DNA from: Nocardia bovistercoris
GTDB lineage: Bacteria > Actinomycetota > Actinomycetes > Mycobacteriales > Mycobacteriaceae
Direction of reading: 5' to 3'
DNA length: 64,000 bases
Assembly (NCBI RefSeq): GCF_015674855.1
Contig: NZ_JADMLG010000015.1
Coordinates: 1-64,000 of the forward strand
Shown piece by piece: positions 8,920 through 17,096 of the stretch. Below the pieces are notes generated by a model. It had not been told where the DNA came from. It was given only the letters and a program-made list of their open reading frames with translations, and ran no database searches. Position numbers and translations under genes: made by a program. The number at the start of each line of letters is the position of its first letter. Within the stretch, counting starts at the first letter, position 1.

Positions 8920-9702
8920 ATGATGCTCGACTTCGAACAGCGCTACGGACTCGTCATCGCCGATGTCGAGAAGCTCGGGCACGATCCCGACATCGGTCGG
9001 ATCGCTGAACTGCGTGAGGAACTCGAACGCCTCGAGCAGGACGTGGCGCGCGCCCGCGACCTGGCCGCCGAGCGTCGTGCGGTCCTGCGTGAGACCGGCC
9101 ATCACGCGCGGACTCTGCTCGACACCGCGGCCGATCGCGCGAAACGGGTCCGCGCCGAGCGGCGCGCTCACCGGGACCGTGAGATCCACGCGGTCCTGTA
9201 CCCGACTGTCCTTGGTCCTGAATCCTCGTCTCTCGCCGACGTTGTCCGTGACTACGAGCGCGGTCTCCGGGAGACCGACACGTGGGGACGCTCTGCGCGG
9301 CCGGACCGCGGCCGAGAGCGGTAGAGCACCCCGCGTGGGCGTTTCAGGACCGTAGGCGGCGTATCGGTGCGACCAGTCGCGCCCATCGTGACTCGGGCGC
9401 GCTCGAAACGCCTGGTCCCTGGGTTGGGTCCGGTGGCCAGGCGTCTCGTGGGCTTCACGCACGAGGGTGTCCCAATCGAAATCCGGGTCGCCCGCCGCCA
9501 TCCTGCGCAGCATCGCCAGCGAGGCCGTCTTACCGGTGGTCGCCCCGCCGAGCAGCATGTGCGCGCGGGTCCGCACCGCCGACAGGCCGCGCCTGACGTG
9601 CTCGGCGAGTTCCTCGTCGGGCATCCCTTGTGCCAGCGCTTCGAACAACCGCGCGTAGTCGCTCTCGCACCAGATCGTTCCCGCGCGTTCCCGCTCTGTC
9701 CC
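8761..9702 (-). CDS. Unknown protein; only the N-terminal third looks coding
   Basis: The ATG at 9702 begins MGTERERAGTIWCESDYARL, and about 100 residues read like a real helical protein (EALAQGMPDEELAEHVRRGL, then DPDFDWDTLVREAHETPGH). Beyond about 9330 the frame lies antisense to the coiled-coil gene and loses protein character, so the gene is probably truncated there and the stop at 8761 is not the original one. DNA from 9367 to 9442 is related to 57938-58012 next to a broken DUF6011 copy, which fits rearrangement. No family assigned. Confidence 0.45.
   Translation of the reverse strand, partial: GTERERAGTIWCESDYARLFEALAQGMPDEELAEHVRRGLSAVRTRAHMLLGGATTGKTASLAMLRRMAAGDPDFDWDTLVREAHETPGHRTQPRDQAFRARPSHDGRDWSHRYAAYGPETPTRGALPLSAAVRPRRASPRVGLPETALVVTDNVGERRGFRTKDSRVQDRVDLTVPVSAPLGADPFRAIGRGVEQSPRVMAGLTQDRTTLGGQVAGARHVLLEAFEFLTQFSDPTDVGIVPELLDIGDDESVALFEVEHHGPPGADESGSPDDMRANGFEVPPVDTVSTNAARPHRTRHTFAPSRRDRISPT
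8920..9324 (+). CDS. Coiled-coil protein of unknown function
   Basis: A 134-aa charged protein. Residues 20-95 are heptad-like (IAELREELERLEQDVARARD, later RAKRVRAERRAHRDREIHAVL). The ATG follows gggggacc. It overlaps the C-terminal part of a minus-strand ORF (next entry); the GC-rich third codon positions here argue that this strand is the coding one in the overlap. No family recognised. Confidence 0.55.
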   Translation: MMLDFEQRYGLVIADVEKLGHDPDIGRIAELREELERLEQDVARARDLAAERRAVLRETGHHARTLLDTAADRAKRVRAERRAHRDREIHAVLYPTVLGPESSSLADVVRDYERGLRETDTWGRSARPDRGRER

Positions 9703-9873
9703 CATACTCGAATGATGCACGCCGGCAACGACATTCACGGGCGACAACGCGCGGAGTGAACACCCATGGAGCCGGATATTTTCCGGTTGATCCCCGGTTC
9801 CGCCTTATCCGGAGAAACTTCGATCTTGATAGACCGAAGATCGTCCGGAAATCAGCGGGTGCCCCGAGATGCG

Positions 9874-9910
9874 GAACAGCCCCCGGCGTTCGTGCGGCCG
9901 GGGGCTGTTC
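9874..9910 (-). terminator. Terminator of the long 10-20 kb operon
   Basis: A 14-bp perfect stem (9874-9887 with 9897-9910, arm gaacagcccccggc) with a 9-nt loop lies 20 bp after the last stop codon of the minus-strand operon. Position and strength fit an intrinsic terminator. Confidence 0.75.
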
Positions 9911-9930
9911 GATACTCGGTATTTCGGGGG

Positions 9931-10395
9931 CTACAGCAGGTCGGGGTAGAGCGACCAGTGCAGGGCGCCGCTGGGGATGGTGTAGCGCAGGAACGGGTGT
10001 CCGCAGTCGCAGCAACATCCGATATCCCACCTGCCGGTGGTGATGGTGGCGCTGGGGCGGGTGGCCTGGGCGAGTTTGAGGAAATGGCGGCGGCCGTGGG
10101 TGCGGCAGCCGGGGCCGAGGAGCTGTTCGGCTTCGGCCCGGTTGTCGGGGCAGCGGCCGAATCCGGCCGATCGGCGCATCAGCAGGAAAGCCGTGAGCTC
10201 GTCGCTGTCCAACAATGCCCGCATGAAATCCGGGTCGAAGACCGACGGGCGGGCCAGACGCGGATCGAGGCGCCGCATGTCGGGTTCGAGCGGGTCGGTG
10301 GTCGCGCCGACCCGCAGCGCGGCCTCCACCGCGACGTCGAGGAGGTGCCCCCATTCCAGGACGACGAAGGGGCGATTGGAGATATCGGATGTCAT
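9931..10395 (-). CDS. Unknown protein with C-terminal CxC motif, last gene of the operon
   Basis: A 154-aa protein starting MTSDISNRPFVVLEWGH. It has a conserved-looking middle (FDPDFMRALLDSDELTAFLL) and near the C-terminus IGCCCDCGHPF, a possible metal-binding knuckle. The ATG overlaps the stop of the preceding gene (ATGA at 10392-10395), so translation is coupled. It is the distal gene of the GntR-controlled operon and sits just before a strong terminator. No family recognised. Confidence 0.7.
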   Translation of the reverse strand: MTSDISNRPFVVLEWGHLLDVAVEAALRVGATTDPLEPDMRRLDPRLARPSVFDPDFMRALLDSDELTAFLLMRRSAGFGRCPDNRAEAEQLLGPGCRTHGRRHFLKLAQATRPSATITTGRWDIGCCCDCGHPFLRYTIPSGALHWSLYPDLL

Positions 10396-10715
10396 CGGAT
10401 GTCCTCGATTCGGAGCAGGGCGTCGGCGGTGTGCACGGTGTGTCCGGATCTGCCGGTGCGGGGAGTCCAGTTGTTGAGCCGTTGGTATCCGCAGGCGCGC
10501 AGGAGGTTGTCGGCGGCGGTGATGTCGACCGGTGCGCTCGGATCGGTGTGGTCGAAGGTCAGCGATTCCCACCAGCCCTCGATGTCGCGGCCGACGATCG
10601 TGCCGTCGCCGTTCTCGCCTTCCCACGGGTCGGATTGGAACAGGTCGATCACCGGCCCGCCGTCCGCGTCTAGGCGCGCGCAGATGAAGACGTAGACGAC
10701 TTCGTCGATGGTCAC
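10392..10715 (-). CDS. Small unknown protein in the transfer operon
   Basis: A 107-aa acidic protein. I chose the GTG at 10715 (VTIDEVVYVFICARLDADGG) because it overlaps the upstream stop as GTGA, like its neighbours; the upstream extension is unlike protein. It contains FQSDPWEGENGDGTIVGRD and ends in LLRIEDIR. No family recognised; co-translation with the 806-aa protein suggests a shared role. Confidence 0.68.
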   Translation of the reverse strand: MTIDEVVYVFICARLDADGGPVIDLFQSDPWEGENGDGTIVGRDIEGWWESLTFDHTDPSAPVDITAADNLLRACGYQRLNNWTPRTGRSGHTVHTADALLRIEDIR

Positions 10716-13132
10716 CGCTCGACCTCCGATCCCGTGCGGCGCATCGAATGCCGTGCCGGCGCGGGTGAGGACGGTTGCGCGGCCCGGTCCGCGCGGTTGG
10801 CGCACTTACCGCTGTTGCCGCGCGGGGCGCGGGCGTTGGCGACGGCGCGACGTTGAGCGTTCTGGTCGTCACGCTGGGTGACCGCGGCGTAGGTGCGTGC
10901 CTCCCACCGCGTTCTGCGTTCAGCGGCGGTGATCCCGAACTGTCCGGCTTGGCGGGCGTTGTCGTCGATCACCCGCCGCACTTTGAGTTTGGTGTCGCGG
11001 TCGATTCCGGCGTCGACGAGGGCCTGGCCGAGCCGATCACGCTTCTCGACGTAGCCCTTGCGCTCGTTCTCGACACCGGTGACGGCGCCACCGGCGACGA
11101 CGTGGATGCTGTCCGCGATCGAGGACACCGCCCCTTTCACCGCCTGGACCGCTTCGCTGTCGACCGCGCTGCTGGCCTCGATCAGGTTCGTGACCTGTTC
11201 GCGGGTGGCCTTGGCCAGTTCCGCGCCGGGCTCGTATCCACGTTTGGCGTCGACCTCGGCTTTGCTGCGCTCGTCGACCCACATCACCTCGGGCAGCTGT
11301 GTTTCGTCGGCGATCCGGCCGGTGTCGATGTCGGTCAAGGTGGCGAGGATCTGGCGGCGTTCCAGATCGTGCAGGCCCTTGCCGGTCTCGGCGATCGTGA
11401 GCAGCTGCTCACGGCGGGTGGCCATGCGCTCGACGCGCTCACCGAAATCGTCGCCGACACCGACCAGCTCCAGTGGTCGGTCGTAGACGAAGTCGGCCTC
11501 GGCCAGATAGTCGGCCTCGCCGCGCTGTTCAGCGGCGTCCATCGCGTACAAGGCCAGTTCACCGCGGATGTGGTCGCGGTCGACGTAGCCGGGCCAGATA
11601 TTGACGTCGAACGGGTGCCCGGCGACGATCGCGCGCCCGACCTCACGTGCCGCGTCCTGATCTTCGCCGGTCATGACCGAGATCTCCTCGGCGAGGATCG
11701 CTGCGGCGGCCTTCGCGGCGGCCTCGCTCCCGGTGGTCCTGGCATAGGCGAAGTGGTCCAACAGTTCCGGAACACGAGTGCGGGCTTCCACGCCGGGGTC
11801 GACCATGACCGGGGTATCGAGCAGGTCCACGCCCTCGACCTGCTCGCGCAGGTAGGCGAGGGTGAAATCGACGGCCGCCCGGTCGGTCTCGGACATGCGG
11901 ACCTTGCCCAGCTCGGCGCGCAGATCCTCGTAGCGGTAAGGCTCTCTGTCGATGTAGACCTGCGCCTGGTCGCTGTCGAAGTACTGATCCGACCAGGTCG
12001 CCATGACCTCACCAACGGCGGTCTTGACGCCGTCGGGCAGCGCGGCGCCCGCGACGGCCTCGACCATCGCCATCTCGCGGACCCGCACCGCGCGGGCCTC
12101 GGCCTCGACCTGGGCCGTGTGACCGTCGAGCTCCGGATCGATGCTCACGCTCAGCTCGTCGACATCGACGCGCACACCCCACCAGGCCAACTCGGCGGTG
12201 AGCTCCTCGGCCTTGATCGCGGCCACCTCCGAGGCTTCGCGCCACGTCAGCGCCTTCGCGAGCTGGAGGGCCATCGCGTCGCGATTGCTCCCGACATCGA
12301 CGCGCAGCGCTCGCTCGTCGCGGTCGAGCGCGGCCTCGACATCGGCGGCCAGGGCGTCGGCGGCCGCGAGACTGTGTCCGGCGGCGGCGTCCTCGGCGTC
12401 CAACAGCTCCTCACGCCGGTGACGGGCCTGGTTGACCGCGACCACGGCGTGCAGCTGCGCGACACGCTGGCCGTGCCCGAGTGCCGGGGTCACCGGATCC
12501 GCGGCCGTCACCGACATGTCGTCCTCGATGTCGATGACCACACCACGCGACCGGTACAGCGTCACGAGGTCGTCCAGGCGCTCGTCGGCGATCTCGAGTT
12601 CGCCATGCCAGCCCGAGGCCAACGCCAGCGCCGCAGCTTCGGTGCGCGGGCCCGCGCCGACCGGGTCCGGGCGCAGCGCCCGCTCGGCGGCGTCACGCTG
12701 GGCGGCGACGTAATCGAGGTCCCCGCCGCTGGTGGTCTGGTGGAAATCGATATCGCGGCGGATCCGATCACCTTCCTCGATCGCCGCCCTCGCGGCCGCC
12801 AGGTGATCGACCGGACCGGACCGGGTGTCGTCCAGGGCATCGCCGACATCGGCCCTACCAGCGCGGACCACCCGGTCCTCGGCCGCGATCGCGGCCTCCA
12901 GCCCGGCTTCGGTCTCAGCGATGCTCGCCATGATCGAGACATCGAACGCGCGATGGTCGACCACCGGTCGGTCCTCGCCCGCGATCGCGGCCTCCAGTCC
13001 GGCTTCGGTCGCGGCGATGCTCGCCACGATCGACTCACCGAGAAGGTTTCCCTGCTCGTCACGGGCGCGGATCGCGGCGCCGTCGGCGTCGTAGGCGCTG
13101 TTCATCCGGTCCTCGTCGAATGGCTGATTCAT
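10712..13132 (-). CDS. Large helical protein related to the C-terminus of the operon's primase-like protein
   Basis: An 806-aa, acidic, mostly helical protein. The ATG at 13132 has a good ribosome-binding site (gggagaag). Residues 25-90 hold a repeated block, ASIAATEAGLEAAIAGED and ASIAETEAGLEAAIAAED. The C-terminal half matches the 949-aa primase-like protein of the same operon: compare VMTGEDQDAAREVGRAIVAG with VLTPEDQDAARARGKAIRAN, WPGYVDRDHIRGEL with WPSHVDRDELGEHL, and GKGLHDLERRQILATL with GEGLHSLEKDQIKAVL. It lacks the CHC2 and TOPRIM parts. The role is unknown; by context it may work with the primase-like protein in DNA processing during transfer or replication. The frame also stays open upstream into the RRQRL region. 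Confidence 0.75.
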   Translation of the reverse strand: MNQPFDEDRMNSAYDADGAAIRARDEQGNLLGESIVASIAATEAGLEAAIAGEDRPVVDHRAFDVSIMASIAETEAGLEAAIAAEDRVVRAGRADVGDALDDTRSGPVDHLAAARAAIEEGDRIRRDIDFHQTTSGGDLDYVAAQRDAAERALRPDPVGAGPRTEAAALALASGWHGELEIADERLDDLVTLYRSRGVVIDIEDDMSVTAADPVTPALGHGQRVAQLHAVVAVNQARHRREELLDAEDAAAGHSLAAADALAADVEAALDRDERALRVDVGSNRDAMALQLAKALTWREASEVAAIKAEELTAELAWWGVRVDVDELSVSIDPELDGHTAQVEAEARAVRVREMAMVEAVAGAALPDGVKTAVGEVMATWSDQYFDSDQAQVYIDREPYRYEDLRAELGKVRMSETDRAAVDFTLAYLREQVEGVDLLDTPVMVDPGVEARTRVPELLDHFAYARTTGSEAAAKAAAAILAEEISVMTGEDQDAAREVGRAIVAGHPFDVNIWPGYVDRDHIRGELALYAMDAAEQRGEADYLAEADFVYDRPLELVGVGDDFGERVERMATRREQLLTIAETGKGLHDLERRQILATLTDIDTGRIADETQLPEVMWVDERSKAEVDAKRGYEPGAELAKATREQVTNLIEASSAVDSEAVQAVKGAVSSIADSIHVVAGGAVTGVENERKGYVEKRDRLGQALVDAGIDRDTKLKVRRVIDDNARQAGQFGITAAERRTRWEARTYAAVTQRDDQNAQRRAVANARAPRGNSGKCANRADRAAQPSSPAPARHSMRRTGSEVER

Positions 13133-13502
13133 GCTGTCTTCTCCCTGAATGTTGTTGGGGGATGGGTGGTTTCCGGTCCAGGTAGGGCCGGGGTCGACCT
13201 CGACATCGAGGTCCGCGCGTGTGATGCCGTGGCGTTCGGCGGCGCGGGTCTGGTGCTCGCGGACCGCTTTGGCGACCGCGAGCAACTGAGCGGGAGTGGG
13301 GATGCCGTTTGGGTTTGGCCAAACGGGTGTCGTAGAGGTAGGCGGTGATCTCGCGGCCGTAGCGGCGCCGCGACATCCGCGCGACGGGTTCGTGCCCGCC
13401 GGGCGACAGGCCCACCGCCCGGAGTTGACGGCGGGTCTTCAGATGCGGGGGCGCGGCCATCCACGGATAGGTGTCGAGCTGCGGGGGGTGTACTGCGGTC
13501 AT
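13133..13502 (-). pseudogene. RRQRL-motif zinc-binding-type protein with an apparent +1 frameshift
   Basis: Starting at ATG 13502, frame one reads MTAVHPPQLDTYPWMAAPPH, then RRQLRAVGLSPGGHEPVARM, then AYLYDTRLAKPK, the hallmark of the actinobacterial plasmid RRQRL family. After KPK the frame turns Arg-rich and meaningless, while the +1 frame takes over with NGIPTPAQLLAVAKAVREHQ, the expected family continuation. The switch lies at 13305-13325 over CCC-AAA. That second frame has no stop before the downstream 806-aa ORF. Either a single-base change broke the gene, or a +1 shift is used. Family members usually carry Cys pairs further on, which are missing here. Confidence 0.6.
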
Positions 13503-13518
13503 CGGATCGAGAAGCAGG

Positions 13519-16368
13519 TCAGAGGCCCTGGTCCGGGCCGCCCTTTCCCTTGTCCTTGCCGTTGCGGTTGTGGCCGTAGCGCATTCCGTCACCGGGGCTT
13601 GTGGTCCGCGGGCCGCGCTTGGGGGCTTGGGCGGCGGCCGCGGGCGGGGTGGCGAAGCTGGCGTCGGCGGCGACGCGTTCGGCGACCTGGTCCTCGTCGA
13701 GGCCCGCGGCGCGGAGCTTGGCGGCGAGTTGCTGCTGACGTTGGGGGCTGTCGTAGTCGACCGCGTCGGCGGCGCGGGCGATCACGACCGCTTCCCGGCG
13801 ATCGGCCCACTTGCGGGTGGTGTCGGCGCCCGAGCGGTGCGCGGCGCGAGCGACCCCGCTGGTGCGGTCGAGGTGATCGCCCACCCTTGCCCGTACCTCC
13901 TGCGACACCCCGCCGGCTTCGAGGATCTGTTCCAGGTCACGGCGCTGTGTACGTTCCGCGGTGTAGGCGATGCGCTCCGAGCGGGCGATATCGACGGTGG
14001 CCACGGAGCGGTCGTCGGCGAACAGTTGCTCGGGCAGTTGTGTCTTGCCTGCCTCGATATCGTCGAGAACGGCTTTGATCTGGTCTTTTTCGAGGCTGTG
14101 CAGGCCCTCGCCGTTGGTGAGGGCTTCCTTGATGGCGGTGCGGTGCCCGGCGGCCTGTCTGCGCAGCGCCGCCGCGTCGGCGGCGGTGAAGGAATCGGCC
14201 TCGACCGCAGCGTGCTCGGCGGCCGGGGCGAGTTTCGCGTAGGCGTGCAGGTGTTCGCCCAGTTCGTCACGGTCGACGTGGGAAGGCCACATCCGGGGAT
14301 ACATCTTGGCGGGGTTGGCGCGGATCGCTTTGCCGCGTGCCCGCGCGGCGTCCTGGTCCTCGGGGGTCAGGACCGCGACCTCACGCGCGAGTTCTTCGCG
14401 GACTTTGTTGGTGGGCGCGCCTACCCGCAACTGCTCCTGGTAGGTCTCGAGCAGCCGATCGATACGCGGTTTGGCCTCCTCGCCCGGATCCACCAGCGGG
14501 CGCGGTGCGCGGGCGAGTTCCTCGGCCGCGGTGACCGTGGCGGGGTTGTCGAGTTCCTCGTCGCCGATCACGGCCGGGGCGCCGAAGTAGGTAGCGACGA
14601 ACCGGATCTTGGCCTGCCCCTGCTCGGAAGCCTTCTTCTCCTTCAGTTTGCGGGTCAGCTCGGCGAGCTGGGCGGGTGTCGGGTCGGTGCGCCAGGACTG
14701 GATCGCCGCGTACAACTCGGCCTTGGCGGACTCGTCCAGGTCGATCTCGGCCGCGACGACCGAGATCATGTGGTCCTGGGTCTTGCGAGTGCGGGCGGCT
14801 TCGACGCGGGCCTGCTCGGCGGCCAGCAGATCCGCCAGAGCCGCGTCACCGTCGACGCCGACCTCACCGGTGCCTGGGTTGATCGCGATCCCGAAACGGT
14901 CGCGGATGTGGTGGGTCAGGTGCCCCATCTCGGAGGAGGCGACCTTGCTGGAGTCGGCCCAGGTCGCCGCGTCCGCGAGCGCGAACGCCAGCTCGGTGCG
15001 CGAGGCTTTGCCGTATCCGGCCTCGCGCAGTTTCCGTAGCCGGGTCTCGATCGCGGCACGTTCCGCTGCCAGGCGCTGTTGTTCGGCGACCCGGTTCTTG
15101 TGGTCCTCGTTGGCGTGGTACAGCGCGGCGGCCGCGCGCTGCTCGGCGACCTTGGTGGCCATCAACAGCATCTGCTGCATCAGCAGCTTGGAGAACGCCG
15201 ACCACTCGCGGTGGATGTGGTCGACCTCGTCGGAATGGCCTATCGAGGGGGAATCGAAGTGCTGGAGCAAGGACTCGCCGGGCATGGGTAGGTCTCCTTC
15301 GGGAGGTACTGCGGTGGAGTGGGTTTCCGGATCGGGTGGCGGCTCGAACTCGACGTCGGGCGCGACGGCCACCGGCGGCGCCGGTCCGGGCGCGGCCTGG
15401 TGGTCGGGTACGGCGGCCAGGGCGCGGGTGTAGGGGTCCAGGTGCGGGATCGGTACCAGATCGGCGACCCGATGACCGGCGCCCAGATGGTCGGTGAGGT
15501 CCTTGCCTTCGGCGGCCCGCACCACCCGCACCCGTTCGACCAGGCCGTCCAGGGTGGCCATGACCCGGTCGGCGCGGTGATAGCCGGGAGCGTCGACGTC
15601 GGCGACGATCACCACCGTTCGCGCACCGCGCAGATGCTCGGCGTGTTCGGGTGACCACGCTGACGCGCCGCCCGCGTTGGTGGTCGCGACCAGACCGGCG
15701 TTCGCGGCGTTGATCGCGTCCTTCTCGCCCTCGACCAGGTAGATGGTTCGCCCGGCCTCGATCGCGTTGCGGACCTCGGGTGCCCGGAACGGGATCTTGT
15801 CGAAACCGGTGTGCTCCCAGCCGTTGTGGGCCGGGTTCCAGGCGCGTTGGGAGAACGCCTTGTCGCGGCCGCCTTCGAACTCGGCTTCCTTGCGGATGAC
15901 CTCCCCGGCGACGGTGCCGTCGGCGCGCACGTAGGTGTAGGTGTCGGTGGCCTTCCACGGCGAGAGCTGTTCACCCAGCTCACGTTTGGGCTTCTTGGCC
16001 GGGATGCCCGCGGCGCGCAGGGCACGGTCCGAGCGCGATTCCTGCCGCACCGTCGGGCGTGCGAGCGGGCGGGCCCGCCCGGTGCCGCGCTGGATCGGGG
16101 TGTCGTAGAGGTCGCGCACCGTCAGCCCGATCGCTTCGAGCACCAGTTCGTCGTCACACCCGGCCTGACACCGCACCTTGGTTCGTTTGGCGTCGGCCAG
16201 GTACTTCACCGACAGCGACGGGGTGTGATGGCCGCCGTCGCCTTCGTGGATCGGGCAGCAGTACTTGGTCCATGTCCCGGCGGGGCGCCCGAACCCCACC
16301 ACCTGTTCCAGCGCGCCCGTGACGCGCGCCCACGACCCCTGCTCCGGATCGCCTGCGGGCGCGGCCAT
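13519..16368 (-). CDS. Primase-like protein with CHC2 zinc finger and TOPRIM domain
   Basis: A 949-aa protein. I chose the ATG at 16368 because it overlaps the upstream stop (TAATG) and directly precedes the zinc finger. Ligands are C37/C38, H41, C67 and C71 (CCPIHEGDGGH and CQAGC), as in DnaG-type CHC2 domains. The TOPRIM signature follows: LVEGEKDAINAANAG (about 211-225) and VIVADVDAPGY (253-263). After about 300 comes a long helical, partly coiled region shared with the 806-aa protein downstream. The RNA-polymerase basic motif of DnaG between the two domains is not obvious. Conjugative plasmids carry such primases to start synthesis on transferred single strands; that role is inferred from the coupling protein in the same operon. 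Confidence 0.82.
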   Translation of the reverse strand: MAAPAGDPEQGSWARVTGALEQVVGFGRPAGTWTKYCCPIHEGDGGHHTPSLSVKYLADAKRTKVRCQAGCDDELVLEAIGLTVRDLYDTPIQRGTGRARPLARPTVRQESRSDRALRAAGIPAKKPKRELGEQLSPWKATDTYTYVRADGTVAGEVIRKEAEFEGGRDKAFSQRAWNPAHNGWEHTGFDKIPFRAPEVRNAIEAGRTIYLVEGEKDAINAANAGLVATTNAGGASAWSPEHAEHLRGARTVVIVADVDAPGYHRADRVMATLDGLVERVRVVRAAEGKDLTDHLGAGHRVADLVPIPHLDPYTRALAAVPDHQAAPGPAPPVAVAPDVEFEPPPDPETHSTAVPPEGDLPMPGESLLQHFDSPSIGHSDEVDHIHREWSAFSKLLMQQMLLMATKVAEQRAAAALYHANEDHKNRVAEQQRLAAERAAIETRLRKLREAGYGKASRTELAFALADAATWADSSKVASSEMGHLTHHIRDRFGIAINPGTGEVGVDGDAALADLLAAEQARVEAARTRKTQDHMISVVAAEIDLDESAKAELYAAIQSWRTDPTPAQLAELTRKLKEKKASEQGQAKIRFVATYFGAPAVIGDEELDNPATVTAAEELARAPRPLVDPGEEAKPRIDRLLETYQEQLRVGAPTNKVREELAREVAVLTPEDQDAARARGKAIRANPAKMYPRMWPSHVDRDELGEHLHAYAKLAPAAEHAAVEADSFTAADAAALRRQAAGHRTAIKEALTNGEGLHSLEKDQIKAVLDDIEAGKTQLPEQLFADDRSVATVDIARSERIAYTAERTQRRDLEQILEAGGVSQEVRARVGDHLDRTSGVARAAHRSGADTTRKWADRREAVVIARAADAVDYDSPQRQQQLAAKLRAAGLDEDQVAERVAADASFATPPAAAAQAPKRGPRTTSPGDGMRYGHNRNGKDKGKGGPDQGL

Positions 16369-17096
16369 TACGGGAACTCCCGCACGATGACCCGGCGCGG
16401 CTGCAACGATGCTGTCGGCAGGTGCAGGGAGGTGACCGTCGACGGGTCGGCTTGCGGGCGGTGGTCCTCGTCGAAGCCGTCGGGGAACTTGATGGCTTCG
16501 GGGATCTCGACCACCGGCAGCGCCTGCAGGCGGCGCTTGTGGCCGTCGCTGGGCGTGCAGTATTGGAACGGTCCCTTGTCGGGGTCCATGAGCTGTTCCA
16601 TGGTCGGGACGGCGTGGTGCAGCCACCACACGCTCATCTCGACCCCGTCGCCCTGGCGCATCCGCTCGAAGGCCCGCCACAACGCGCCGAGGCGGGCGAC
16701 GGCTTCGCCGTGGTCCCACCACATCGGGCACCAGCGCAGGTACCTCTCGCTGCCCTCCTTGACCACCTCACGCCGATACAGCTGCGCGAGGAACTGGGAG
16801 ACGAACAGCTCCAGGTTGCGGTACTTGAGCTTCGCGACCGGGTCTTCCTCTGGCTGCGGTGCCACCGCTTCGACCGCAGCGCGGACCGCCGCCGCGCGCA
16901 TCTCCTCGGCGATCGGGTCGGTGAGGACCTTGTCCAGCACGCCTTTGGCGATGAGCTTGGCGGCCTCACCGACCTGGGCGTCGATCGCCTTGCCGACCGC
17001 GCCCGACAGTTTCTCGGTCAGCTCGACCACATCGGGGATCTCCACCTCACCAGCGGCCGCGCCGGTTGTGGTGGTGGGGTTTTCGGTGGCGCTCAT
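16368..17096 (-). CDS. DUF4913-family protein
   Basis: A 242-aa protein. The ATG at 17096 overlaps the coupling-protein stop (ATGA). The N-terminal half is acidic and helical. The C-terminal half has the DUF4913 pattern: LELFVSQFLAQLYRRE, RWCPMWWDHGEAVARLGALW, then MSVWWLHHAVPTMEQLMDPD and GPFQYC. The family is found on actinobacterial conjugative elements next to coupling-protein genes; its biochemical role is unknown. The longer frame upstream of 17096 is antisense noise over the coupling protein's end. Confidence 0.8.
   Translation of the reverse strand: MSATENPTTTTGAAAGEVEIPDVVELTEKLSGAVGKAIDAQVGEAAKLIAKGVLDKVLTDPIAEEMRAAAVRAAVEAVAPQPEEDPVAKLKYRNLELFVSQFLAQLYRREVVKEGSERYLRWCPMWWDHGEAVARLGALWRAFERMRQGDGVEMSVWWLHHAVPTMEQLMDPDKGPFQYCTPSDGHKRRLQALPVVEIPEAIKFPDGFDEDHRPQADPSTVTSLHLPTASLQPRRVIVREFP

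Noticed and set aside
10775..13348. 857-codon plus-strand frame opposite the 806-aa gene
   Set aside because: Antisense shadow; the minus strand has paralogue similarity, ATGA coupling and a good ribosome-binding site.
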